Shown here piece after piece: positions 1 to 5,144 of a stretch of DNA of 6,634 nt. The first letter of the stretch is position 1; each line of letters begins with the position of its first letter. Under the pieces are notes generated by a model. It saw nothing but the letters and a program-made list of their open reading frames with translations, had not been told where the DNA came from and made no database searches. This DNA comes from an uncultured Ruminococcus sp. Its GTDB lineage: Bacteria; Bacillota; Clostridia; Oscillospirales; Acutalibacteraceae. The DNA is taken from the NCBI GenBank assembly GCA_902773165.1, contig CACYDO010000316.1, positions 1-6,634 on the forward strand. Reading direction: 5' to 3'. A program made the position numbers and the translations under genes.

Positions 1-11
1 CAAAACCTTTT

Positions 12-36
12 GTGGGGGCTTTCCGGTCGCCCCCAC
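12..36. repeat. Strong GC-rich inverted repeat (hairpin), role unknown
   Basis: An 8-bp perfect inverted repeat, GTGGGGGC at 12-19 and GCCCCCAC at 29-36, encloses a 9-nt loop. It is preceded by a smaller A/T inverted repeat, CAAAA-CC-TTTTG, at 1-12. The stem would be very stable in RNA of either strand. Neither side has a T-tract directly after the stem, so it does not read as a standard Rho-independent terminator. It may end a transcript from a gene left of the window or belong to a dispersed repeat. Confidence 0.6.
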
Positions 37-87
37 GCCCCTTCGGAAACATCTCTCAAAGAGTAATTATCTATGTCGTCTACTATA

Positions 88-159
88 TGTAGGCGTGCCG
101 GGCGCGCCGACCCGCGCGGCGATAAAGACGGCGAAATAAAAAAACGGAAACGCGTACTG
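88..159 (+). repeat. 72-bp direct repeat, copy 1 (module A)
   Basis: This 72-bp stretch recurs at 260-330 with one substitution (G114 versus A286) and one A fewer in an A-run (7 versus 6). It has a very GC-rich left half containing the 8-bp palindrome GGCGCGCC (101-108), and an A-rich right half ending in CGCGTACTG. CGCCG (105-109) can pair with CGGCG (117-121) around a 7-nt loop, and the single substitution between copies falls in that loop. It has no coding potential I can support. Near-identity implies recent duplication, gene conversion or mobility. Confidence 0.9.
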
Positions 160-184
160 TCAGCGGCGACACGCCGCATGCAGT
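156..184. repeat. GC hairpin (module B, copy 1) after direct repeat copy 1
   Basis: The 22 bp at 156-177 also occur inside the 63-bp repeats at 4743-4805 (inverted) and 6559-6621. The centre is a perfect 6-bp stem, GCGGCG (163-168) with CGCCGC (172-177), closed by a 3-nt loop ACA. In this copy an outer stem can form as well: ACTG (156-159) with CAGT (181-184), separated from the inner stem by TCA/ATG. The first four bases are also the end of module A. Sequence after it (185-259) is AT-rich, with nothing recognisable. Confidence 0.8.
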
Positions 185-259
185 TCCGCTATGGCTTTTA
201 AATCGTCATAATATATTGCCGCGTTTGTTAATTTCGTAAAATTTTCTACGATAATTTAG

Positions 260-330
260 TGTAGGCGTGCCGGGCGCGCCGACCCACGCGGCGATAAAGA
301 CGGCGAAATAAAAAACGGAAACGCGTACTG
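260..330 (+). repeat. 71-bp direct repeat, copy 2 (module A)
   Basis: This is the second copy of the element at 88-159, 172 bp to the right in the same orientation, with one substitution and one base fewer in the A-run. As in copy 1 it is preceded by a short CTAC...GTAG pairing and ends in ACTG. The DNA after ACTG is different here: a CCGGGC/GCCCGG hairpin (334-349) replaces the GCGGCG/CGCCGC hairpin of copy 1. It lies directly downstream of mutS2, so read on the minus strand it forms the 3' untranslated region of the operon. Confidence 0.9.
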
Positions 331-349
331 CCTCCGGGCGCCTGCCCGG
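310..349 (-). terminator. Candidate terminator of the era-yqzL-recO-mutS2 operon
   Basis: Read on the minus strand, two mutually exclusive hairpins follow the mutS2 TAG stop at once. The first is a perfect 6-bp stem CCGGGC/GCCCGG around a 4-nt loop (334-349), but the nearest T-tract is 18 nt further on. The second pairs CGGAGG (336-331) with TTTCCG (321-316), including two G-U pairs, over a 9-nt loop. It is followed directly by TTTTTT (315-310) and then ATTT. The second has the layout of a Rho-independent terminator but a weaker stem. Its T-tract is the A-run of direct repeat copy 2. Confidence 0.45.
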
Positions 350-2731
350 CTATTTTAGTTCGGCTATGGTTACGCCGGATTCGCCTTCGCCGTAAACGCC
401 AAGGCGGTATGATTTTACATATTTGCACGTTTTCAGATACTTGTGAACCTCTGTCCTGAGAACGCCCGTACCCTTGCCGTGGATTATCGTGACTTGGTTG
501 ATGTTGCTGAGAACGGCGGAATCGAGCGAGAGCTCCAGCTGCATGATCGCCTCCTGAGCAGTCATGCCGCGAAGATCAATCTCCGTGATCGCTTTTACGT
601 CGTAATTGCTTCTGTTTACGGAGCGCCTGCCCGATTTAATGTAGCCGGACGGACTTTTTTTCTTCTGTTCTGTCAGACGGATGTTTGAAAGATCAACTCT
701 CATCTGCATGATACCTGCCTGAACGAGAACCTTGCCCGATTTGTCGGGAAGCTCCAGTACGGTCGCTTTTTTGTCTATGTCGAAAATCAGAATATCATCT
801 CCGACCTTAAGCTTTCTTGGGAGAATATAGCCGTCGTTCGTTCTTTGCGCGATCGGATCGGCAGTTTTTTCAAGCTCCTTTATTTTTCCGCGAAGAGCAG
901 CTTTGTCGGCGTTTTCGCTTTCAGCCTTTTTGCGTGCGGCTTCGATCTCTTCAAGAAGCTCCATAGCCTGCGCGCGCGTTTTCGTCATGATATCCTGAGC
1001 CTGCATTCGCGCGGCTTCAATTTCACTCTGAGCCTGTTTGCGGACGGCGGCAAGCTCTTCCTCGGCTCTGCGCTGCGCCTTTACAGCCTTGCGGCGTGCG
1101 TTTTCGGCTTCACGCTCCTTGTTTTGCAGCTCTTTTCGCTGAATGTCAAGCGCGGAAACGACGTTTTCAAATTCTCTGCTTTCGGTTGAAACAAGCTCCT
1201 GCGCTCTTTCAACGAGAGCTTTGTCCATTCCGAGCCGAAGCGAAATGGCAAAAGCGTTTGAGCGCCCGGGAACACCGATGAGCAGCTTATAAGTAGGACG
1301 AAGTGTGGCGACGTCAAATTCACAGCTGCCGTTTTCTACTCCGTCTGTTCGCAGCGCATACGATTTCAGCTCTGCGTAGTGCGTTGTGCAGGCGATAGAA
1401 GCGCCCTTGCTTCTGAAATCCTCAAGAATAGCCGTTGCGAGAGCTGCACCCTCTACAGGGTCTGTTCCTGCACCAAGCTCATCTAGAAGAACAAGGCTTT
1501 TTCCTGTGCAGCGGCTGAGAATATCTATGGTGTTCGTGATATGTGCGGAGAATGTCGAGAGTGACTGCTCTATGCTTTGCTCATCTCCGATGTCAGCAAA
1601 AACGTTGTCAAAAACACTCAGGCGGCTGTTGTCGCTTGCCGGTATCATAAATCCGCAAGAAGCCATCAGCGTGAGCAGACCGATCAGCTTCAGCGATACG
1701 GTCTTGCCGCCTGTGTTGGGGCCGGTTATGATGAGAGTATCGAAGTCCTTGCCGAGAGTAACGTCAGATGATACGACCTTATCTGGGTCTATCAGTGGGT
1801 GACGCGCTTTTTTCAGGTCGATTATCCCCTCGTTGTTCATGATCGGCATTGAAGCCTTCATTTTATATGCGAGATCGGCTTTGGCAAAGATGACGTCAAG
1901 CTCGACGGCAGCGCGGCAGCTGTTTATGATAAGCCCCGAATGTTCGGCAACCTCTGCGCTTAAATGCCAGAGAATACGCGCGATCTCGTCCTGCTCTTTA
2001 GATTCGAGCACCTTTATCTCGTTGTTTGCTTCGACAACAGCCATAGGCTCAACGAAGATAGTCTGACCGCTTCCGCTTGTATCGTGAACAAGACCCGGAA
2101 CGTTTCCGCGGCATTCCGCCTTAACGGGAACAACAAAGCGGCCGTTTCGCATTGTGACGATGCTTTCCTGGAGATATTTCTGCACAACGCTGCTGCGTAT
2201 CATTTTATCGAGAATATCACGCGCCTTAGACGAGGTGAGCCTGATTTTTCTTCTTATCGCGGCAAGCTCGGGAGAGGCGTTGTCGGCGATCTCCTCCTCG
2301 GAAATAATGGAGGACGTGATCTTGTCTTCAAGAAATTTTGAAGGAACGAGCGCGTCAAAGCGCATGTCGAGAACCGTTTTTGTTCCGGCAGAGCGCTTGC
2401 GCCAGTCCTTTAATGTACGGATTACGTGGAGAACTCTTGCAACCTCGAGAAGCTCCGCGGCAGACAGCGACGCGCCTGTTTTGCTTCTTTTGAGTGATTC
2501 GGAAATATCGGCAAGCCCCCCGAACGACGGCGCGCCGAATCTTCCAGAAAGGGAGTGAGCGTCAAATGTTTCACCAAGCCGCTTGTTGACCGTATCGAGG
2601 TGCTTAGACGGCTTCAGGTCAAGCATTATCTCACGGGCTTCATCGCAGCTTGTAAGCTCTGCTGCGCGAGCCAGAATTTTATCAAGCTCCAGCGCACGGA
2701 AATGGCGGAGCATTTTATTTTCATTTTCCAT
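350..2731 (-). CDS. mutS2: MutS2 family ATPase/endonuclease with C-terminal Smr domain
   Basis: The 793-residue product matches MutS2 in length and domain order. It lacks the N-terminal mismatch-reading domain of MutS. A core/clamp region (about 1-300) contains conserved GRFVVPVK (197-204) and the SGSGQTIFVEP segment (219-229). The ABC-type ATPase has Walker A GPNTGGKT (337-344), a signature region around DEQS...LSTFSAH (383-397) and Walker B LVLLDELG (413-420). A charged coiled coil spans about 510-625, a KOW-like stretch about 640-688, and the Smr domain 715-793 has IDLRG (718-722) and HGKGTG (751-756). Family knowledge: in Bacillus MutS2 (RqcU) acts on collided ribosomes; in other species it is linked to suppression of recombination, with Smr as nuclease. 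It is the last operon gene, 17 nt after recO. The Shine-Dalgarno sequence is weak, so translation may be coupled to recO. An ATG at codon 7 is an alternative start. Confidence 0.96.
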   Translation of the reverse strand: MENENKMLRHFRALELDKILARAAELTSCDEAREIMLDLKPSKHLDTVNKRLGETFDAHSLSGRFGAPSFGGLADISESLKRSKTGASLSAAELLEVARVLHVIRTLKDWRKRSAGTKTVLDMRFDALVPSKFLEDKITSSIISEEEIADNASPELAAIRRKIRLTSSKARDILDKMIRSSVVQKYLQESIVTMRNGRFVVPVKAECRGNVPGLVHDTSGSGQTIFVEPMAVVEANNEIKVLESKEQDEIARILWHLSAEVAEHSGLIINSCRAAVELDVIFAKADLAYKMKASMPIMNNEGIIDLKKARHPLIDPDKVVSSDVTLGKDFDTLIITGPNTGGKTVSLKLIGLLTLMASCGFMIPASDNSRLSVFDNVFADIGDEQSIEQSLSTFSAHITNTIDILSRCTGKSLVLLDELGAGTDPVEGAALATAILEDFRSKGASIACTTHYAELKSYALRTDGVENGSCEFDVATLRPTYKLLIGVPGRSNAFAISLRLGMDKALVERAQELVSTESREFENVVSALDIQRKELQNKEREAENARRKAVKAQRRAEEELAAVRKQAQSEIEAARMQAQDIMTKTRAQAMELLEEIEAARKKAESENADKAALRGKIKELEKTADPIAQRTNDGYILPRKLKVGDDILIFDIDKKATVLELPDKSGKVLVQAGIMQMRVDLSNIRLTEQKKKSPSGYIKSGRRSVNRSNYDVKAITEIDLRGMTAQEAIMQLELSLDSAVLSNINQVTIIHGKGTGVLRTEVHKYLKTCKYVKSYRLGVYGEGESGVTIAELK

Positions 2732-2748
2732 AATTTATCTATTCACTT

Positions 2749-3498
2749 TCAGACCGATCGCAGCGACCGGTAAAATTCAAGCGTTGTAAAGCTTCTGTCG
2801 AGCTGTTTTACAACATATTCCTCGGCGGCTTTTTCCAAAACGGGCAGCGATTTTTCGGAGAGAGAGAAGGAGAACAGCTTTTGAAATTCGGCATAAACGC
2901 AGTGGCGCATAGCGGCAGTAACGCCTCTGCCTGTTACTATTCTGCGCTTTTTGGAGATTCCTGCGCAGTCGCCGCAAAGCAATGAGCCGTCATCGGGATA
3001 AAATCCCATACCGTCGTGTTCGTAGCACGCGCATTCACGGCAGCAGACGAGCGACGGCATAAATCCCGTAAGCGCCATCAACCGCAGCTCAAAGGCTGCC
3101 TTTATCTGCGGCGCAGGCTTGGAGCCTGTGCACAGCAGGTAGATAGAGTTGAGCGCAAGCCGAAGCTGCTCGGAAGAAGGCTCGCCCTCCTGAACGACAG
3201 CTCCGGCAAGCTCGCAGAAATACTGCGCCAAAGCGAGCTTTTCGATATCATCGCGAAGCGCGATAAAAACCTCTTTGGCGTGAGCCTCGTCAACTACGTA
3301 GCGATCCTTGCTTTTATAGAACACAAACTGCGAGTACGTCAGCAGCGACGAGGCTGTGCTTTTGGAGTTTTTGATATTTTTTGCACCGTTAGCGTAGGCT
3401 GTAACGAGTCCGTTATCCGCGGTCAGAACGGTTATTATCTTGTCGGATTCCTTTATGCTCTGTTCCCGGATCACCAGCCCGTCCGTCACTATCTTCAT
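2749..3498 (-). CDS. recO: DNA repair protein RecO
   Basis: The 249-residue product has the typical RecO length and layout. The N-terminal OB-fold region (about 1-80) begins MKIVTDGLVIRE and includes the SLLTYSQFVFYKSKDRYVV stretch (51-69). A helical region follows, then a zinc-finger-like cluster C153-x2-C156 and C175-x2-C178, as in many Gram-positive RecO proteins. Family knowledge: RecO acts with RecR in the RecFOR pathway, annealing strands and loading RecA on SSB-coated single-stranded DNA. The ATG at 3498 is supported by a GGGAG ribosome binding site 7 nt upstream (3506-3510) and by alignment with RecO N-termini. That site and the first 86 bp of recO lie inside the out-of-frame yqzL frame, and mutS2 follows after 17 nt. 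Gene order era-yqzL-recO agrees with the Firmicutes arrangement. Confidence 0.95.
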   Translation of the reverse strand: MKIVTDGLVIREQSIKESDKIITVLTADNGLVTAYANGAKNIKNSKSTASSLLTYSQFVFYKSKDRYVVDEAHAKEVFIALRDDIEKLALAQYFCELAGAVVQEGEPSSEQLRLALNSIYLLCTGSKPAPQIKAAFELRLMALTGFMPSLVCCRECACYEHDGMGFYPDDGSLLCGDCAGISKKRRIVTGRGVTAAMRHCVYAEFQKLFSFSLSEKSLPVLEKAAEEYVVKQLDRSFTTLEFYRSLRSV

Positions 3499-3595
3499 GT
3501 TCCTTCTCCCTGTTGTGCTTAGCTGCGGAATATTTAAGATAATCCGCGATGCTCCCTGTTACCGTAAAATTTGCCCATGCGTCCTTTTCGTTCAT
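3413..3595 (-). CDS. yqzL: YqzL family small protein, overlapping recO
   Basis: This is a 60-residue frame between era and recO, the usual place of yqzL in Firmicutes. Residues 6-23 (AWANFTVTGSIADYLKYS) match the YqzL pattern as I recall it: W, then F, then TG-x-I-x-x-Y-L. The function of the family is unknown. The ATG at 3595 has an excellent ribosome binding site, GGAGGA, 6 nt upstream (3602-3607). The frame does not stop before recO: it continues 86 bp into recO in another frame and ends at 3413. About the last 28 residues are therefore hydrophilic, charged sequence (rich in D, E, G, R) dictated by recO codons, and probably not conserved. YqzL proteins are usually about 45-50 residues, so the tail may be a lineage-specific extension or the result of a lost stop. 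Confidence 0.8.
   Translation of the reverse strand: MNEKDAWANFTVTGSIADYLKYSAAKHNREKEHEDSDGRAGDPGTEHKGIRQDNNRSDRG
3506..3510 (-). promoter_or_regulatory. recO ribosome binding site within yqzL
   Basis: GGGAG on the minus strand sits 7 nt before the recO ATG (3498). It is inside the coding sequence of yqzL (codons 29-30, in AAC AGG GAG AAG). Ribosomes translating yqzL must pass over both this site and the recO start, so the two genes are likely to be translationally coupled. Confidence 0.75.
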
Positions 3596-3601
3596 AATGC
3601 T

Positions 3602-3607
3602 TCCTCC
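3602..3607 (-). promoter_or_regulatory. yqzL ribosome binding site
   Basis: GGAGGA on the minus strand lies 6 nt before the ATG at 3595. It is the closest match to the anti-Shine-Dalgarno sequence in the operon, and is the main sequence evidence that this short frame is a real, well-translated gene. Confidence 0.8.
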
Positions 3608-3726
3608 GTTTCCGATAGTTTTGAAGATAATAGTATTGCAGATAGTTCTTCCACTATTATTATACGTCAGAGTCGGAGAAAATATTTGTAAGAATCAGAG
3701 TATAAGTATTATTATGCGTTATTATA

Positions 3727-4635
3727 TCAATCAAAATTTGCCGGGTCATAGCCGAGCGAACGGAGTATGTCCTGACGATCGCGCCAGCCCTCCTTGACCT
3801 TTACCCAAAGACGGAGATTGATCTTGCAGCCGAAAAATCTCTCCATATCCTCGCGTGCATACGTGCCTATTTTTTTGAGCATATTACCGCCCTTGCCGAT
3901 AAGAATACCCTTATGACCGTCACGTTCGCAGTAGATCGTAGCGTCAACGTCGGTAATATCGGCGTCCTCGCGCTGCTTGAATCTTTCTATAACGACGGCA
4001 GCACCGTGGGGGATTTCCTTGTCTGTAAGACGGAGAATTTTTTCTCTGACGATCTCGCCTGCAATAACGCGGTCGGGCTGATCTGTAAGCGCGTCGTCGT
4101 CGAAGAAATGCATACCCTCGTCGGCGTGCTTTTCGAGCGCAGCAACGAGGTCGTTTATACCGCTGCCTGTCTGAGCGGAAACGGGCACGATATCGTCAAA
4201 ATCGTACTCCTCGGAGTAAGCGGCAAGCTTTTCCATAAGCACCGATTTATCGGGCAGGCGGTCTATTTTATTAAGTGCGAGCACGGCAGGGATATTCTGA
4301 GCCTTAAAGCGTTCTGTGAGCTGCTTTTCGGTATCTCCTGGCAGACGGTCGCACTCGGCAACGAGCAGACACGCGTCAACACCGCCGACAGATTCTTTTA
4401 CGGAGCGCACCATATATTCGCCAAGGCTGTTATGCGGCTTATGAAGCCCCGGAGTGTCGATGAACACGAGCTGTATATCACCGTTTGTATAAACGCCGAC
4501 TATTCTGTTTCTGGTTGTCTGCGGCTTTGAAGAAACGATCGAGATCTTTCTGCCGAGAATCCTGTTTAGAATAGAAGATTTCCCGACATTCGGTCTGCCT
4601 ACGATCGCAATAAATGCTGTTTTCTGAACGGACAT
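3727..4635 (-). CDS. era: GTPase Era
   Basis: The 302-residue product has the normal length for Era and all GTPase motifs: G1 GRPNVGKS (13-20), the G2 region with PQTTRNRI (38-45), G3 DTPG (60-63) within FIDTPGLHKP, G4 NKID (122-125) and G5 SA (153-154). After the Era-typical IPHGAAVVIE linker (208-217) comes a C-terminal KH domain with GKGG (247-250) as its GxxG loop, followed by the WVKVKEGWRD segment (277-286). Family knowledge: Era binds GTP and the 3' end of 16S rRNA and assists 30S subunit maturation; it is essential or nearly so. The ATG at 4635 is supported by AGAGAGG 7 nt upstream and by the MSVQKTAFIAIVGRPN start. It is the first gene of the operon, behind a strong promoter, and is separated from yqzL by 131 AT-rich bp. 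Confidence 0.98.
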   Translation of the reverse strand: MSVQKTAFIAIVGRPNVGKSSILNRILGRKISIVSSKPQTTRNRIVGVYTNGDIQLVFIDTPGLHKPHNSLGEYMVRSVKESVGGVDACLLVAECDRLPGDTEKQLTERFKAQNIPAVLALNKIDRLPDKSVLMEKLAAYSEEYDFDDIVPVSAQTGSGINDLVAALEKHADEGMHFFDDDALTDQPDRVIAGEIVREKILRLTDKEIPHGAAVVIERFKQREDADITDVDATIYCERDGHKGILIGKGGNMLKKIGTYAREDMERFFGCKINLRLWVKVKEGWRDRQDILRSLGYDPANFD

Positions 4636-4642
4636 ATTACTA

Positions 4643-4649
4643 CCTCTCT
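4643..4649 (-). promoter_or_regulatory. era ribosome binding site
   Basis: AGAGAGG on the minus strand ends 7 nt before the era ATG at 4635. It fits the start that gives the family-typical N-terminus. Confidence 0.7.
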
Positions 4650-4696
4650 ACTACTTTTCTGTGATATCTTTTTTTTACATTTCTCTCTACCTATTA

Positions 4697-4725
4697 ATAA
4701 TACAAGTTTTCCACCATTTTGTCAA
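4697..4725 (-). promoter_or_regulatory. Sigma-A promoter of the era operon
   Basis: On the minus strand the -35 box is TTGACA (4725-4720), a perfect match. The spacer is exactly 17 bp (4719-4703) and the -10 box is TATTAT (4702-4697), five of six consensus bases. Transcription should begin near 4690, giving a leader of about 55 nt before era. No riboswitch-like fold or operator is apparent in the leader. The 63-bp dispersed repeat begins 17 bp upstream of the -35 box. Confidence 0.85.
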
Positions 4726-4742
4726 CGTCCCGGCGGCAAGCG

Positions 4743-4805
4743 GGCGGCGTGTCGCCGCTGACAGTTCCGATTATACTTTGCCATTACGGTTAATTAGTCT
4801 CCGCG
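4743..4805 (-). repeat. 63-bp dispersed repeat, inverted copy (modules D + B)
   Basis: Read on the minus strand from 4805 to 4743, this matches 6559-6621 on the plus strand at 56 of 63 positions, with no gaps. The first part (module D) contains ACCGTAATGG and ends ATCGGAACTG. The last part is the GCGGCG-ACA-CGCCGC hairpin (module B) that also follows direct repeat copy 1 at 156-177. The hairpin end points toward the era promoter. The hairpin core is identical in all three copies, while the mismatches lie in the outer part. Confidence 0.85.
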
Positions 4806-5074
4806 CCGGGGACTGCCCGATTAACGACTATCGTAAACTATGCCGGGGTACAGGATACGCAGCGCATGGGGTAGGTCGGGCTGTGAAGCGAGGTGCTGTT
4901 TGTTTCCGGTCATTCAATTGCCGAAGAAAGTAATAATATATTAGTTATTAGTGCATATAGGGCGACAGTGCGCTGCGGTTTATCAGAAATATTGCTAAGG
5001 CATACGCACATTCCCGAAGCATCGGCACACCCCGGAATAATGGGAAATTTCTTTGCAATGTAATGGAAAAGCAG
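4806..5074. other. Unassigned intergenic block between divergent promoters
   Basis: Positions 4806-4912 are GC-rich and unlike the AT-rich DNA on both sides. They contain GCCGGGG twice (4805-4811 and 4842-4848) and a small imperfect hairpin, ACGA (4824-4827) with TCGT (4831-4834). Positions 4913-5074 are more AT-rich, with a small CCGA-AGCA-TCGG hairpin near 5015-5026. The weak open frame through 4661-4933 crosses the era promoter and the dispersed repeat, so I do not accept it as a gene. I recognise no tRNA, riboswitch or other RNA here. The GC-rich block may be the remainder of a larger repeat unit of which 4743-4805 is one end. Confidence 0.4.
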
Positions 5075-5103
5075 TTGATTTTTAGTAATCATTTTGGTAA
5101 AAT
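5075..5103 (+). promoter_or_regulatory. Extended -10 promoter of pdp
   Basis: The -35 box is TTGATT (5075-5080, four of six consensus bases), the spacer is 17 bp, and the -10 box is TAAAAT (5098-5103, five of six). A TG dinucleotide one base before the -10 box (5095-5096) makes it an extended -10 promoter. Transcription should start near 5110, giving a leader of about 35 nt. An alternative -10, TATACT at 5119-5124, has only a poor -35 (TTGGTA, 19-bp spacer). Confidence 0.65.
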
Positions 5104-5132
5104 AAAGGTATATCTTTTTATACTAATGCTGC

Positions 5133-5137
5133 GAGGA
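5133..5137 (+). promoter_or_regulatory. pdp ribosome binding site
   Basis: GAGGA ends 7 nt before the ATG at 5145. This spacing favours 5145 over the in-frame ATG two codons later (5151). Confidence 0.75.
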
Positions 5138-5144
5138 AAATGGT

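Noticed and set aside
12..36. Rho-independent terminator
   Set aside because: The stem is strong but neither strand has a T-tract directly after it; it is listed only as an inverted repeat.
88..330. Possible CRISPR array
   Set aside because: There are only two repeat units, they are 72 bp long, spaced 172 bp apart, and there is no regular spacer pattern or cas gene.
246..428. Arginine-rich 60-codon minus-strand frame over the mutS2 end and direct repeat copy 2
   Set aside because: It overlaps the conserved Smr end of MutS2 out of frame, and its composition simply reflects GC-rich repeat DNA.
350..2731. MutS1-type mismatch repair protein
   Set aside because: The N-terminal mismatch-binding domain is absent, and KOW-like and Smr regions are present, which is the MutS2 architecture.
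3659..3664. Perfect TATAAT -10 box on the minus strand in the era-yqzL gap
   Set aside because: No acceptable -35 box is found at 16-18 bp and there is no extended -10 TG, so in such AT-rich DNA it may be chance. It could still be a weak internal promoter.
3913..4530. 205-codon open frame on the plus strand, antisense to era
   Set aside because: It lies wholly opposite the unmistakable Era coding sequence, has no family resemblance, and is the kind of long antisense frame that era codon usage produces.
4661..4933. 90-codon plus-strand open frame in the divergent intergenic region
   Set aside because: It crosses the era promoter and the 63-bp dispersed repeat, has no good ribosome binding site and resembles no protein I know.
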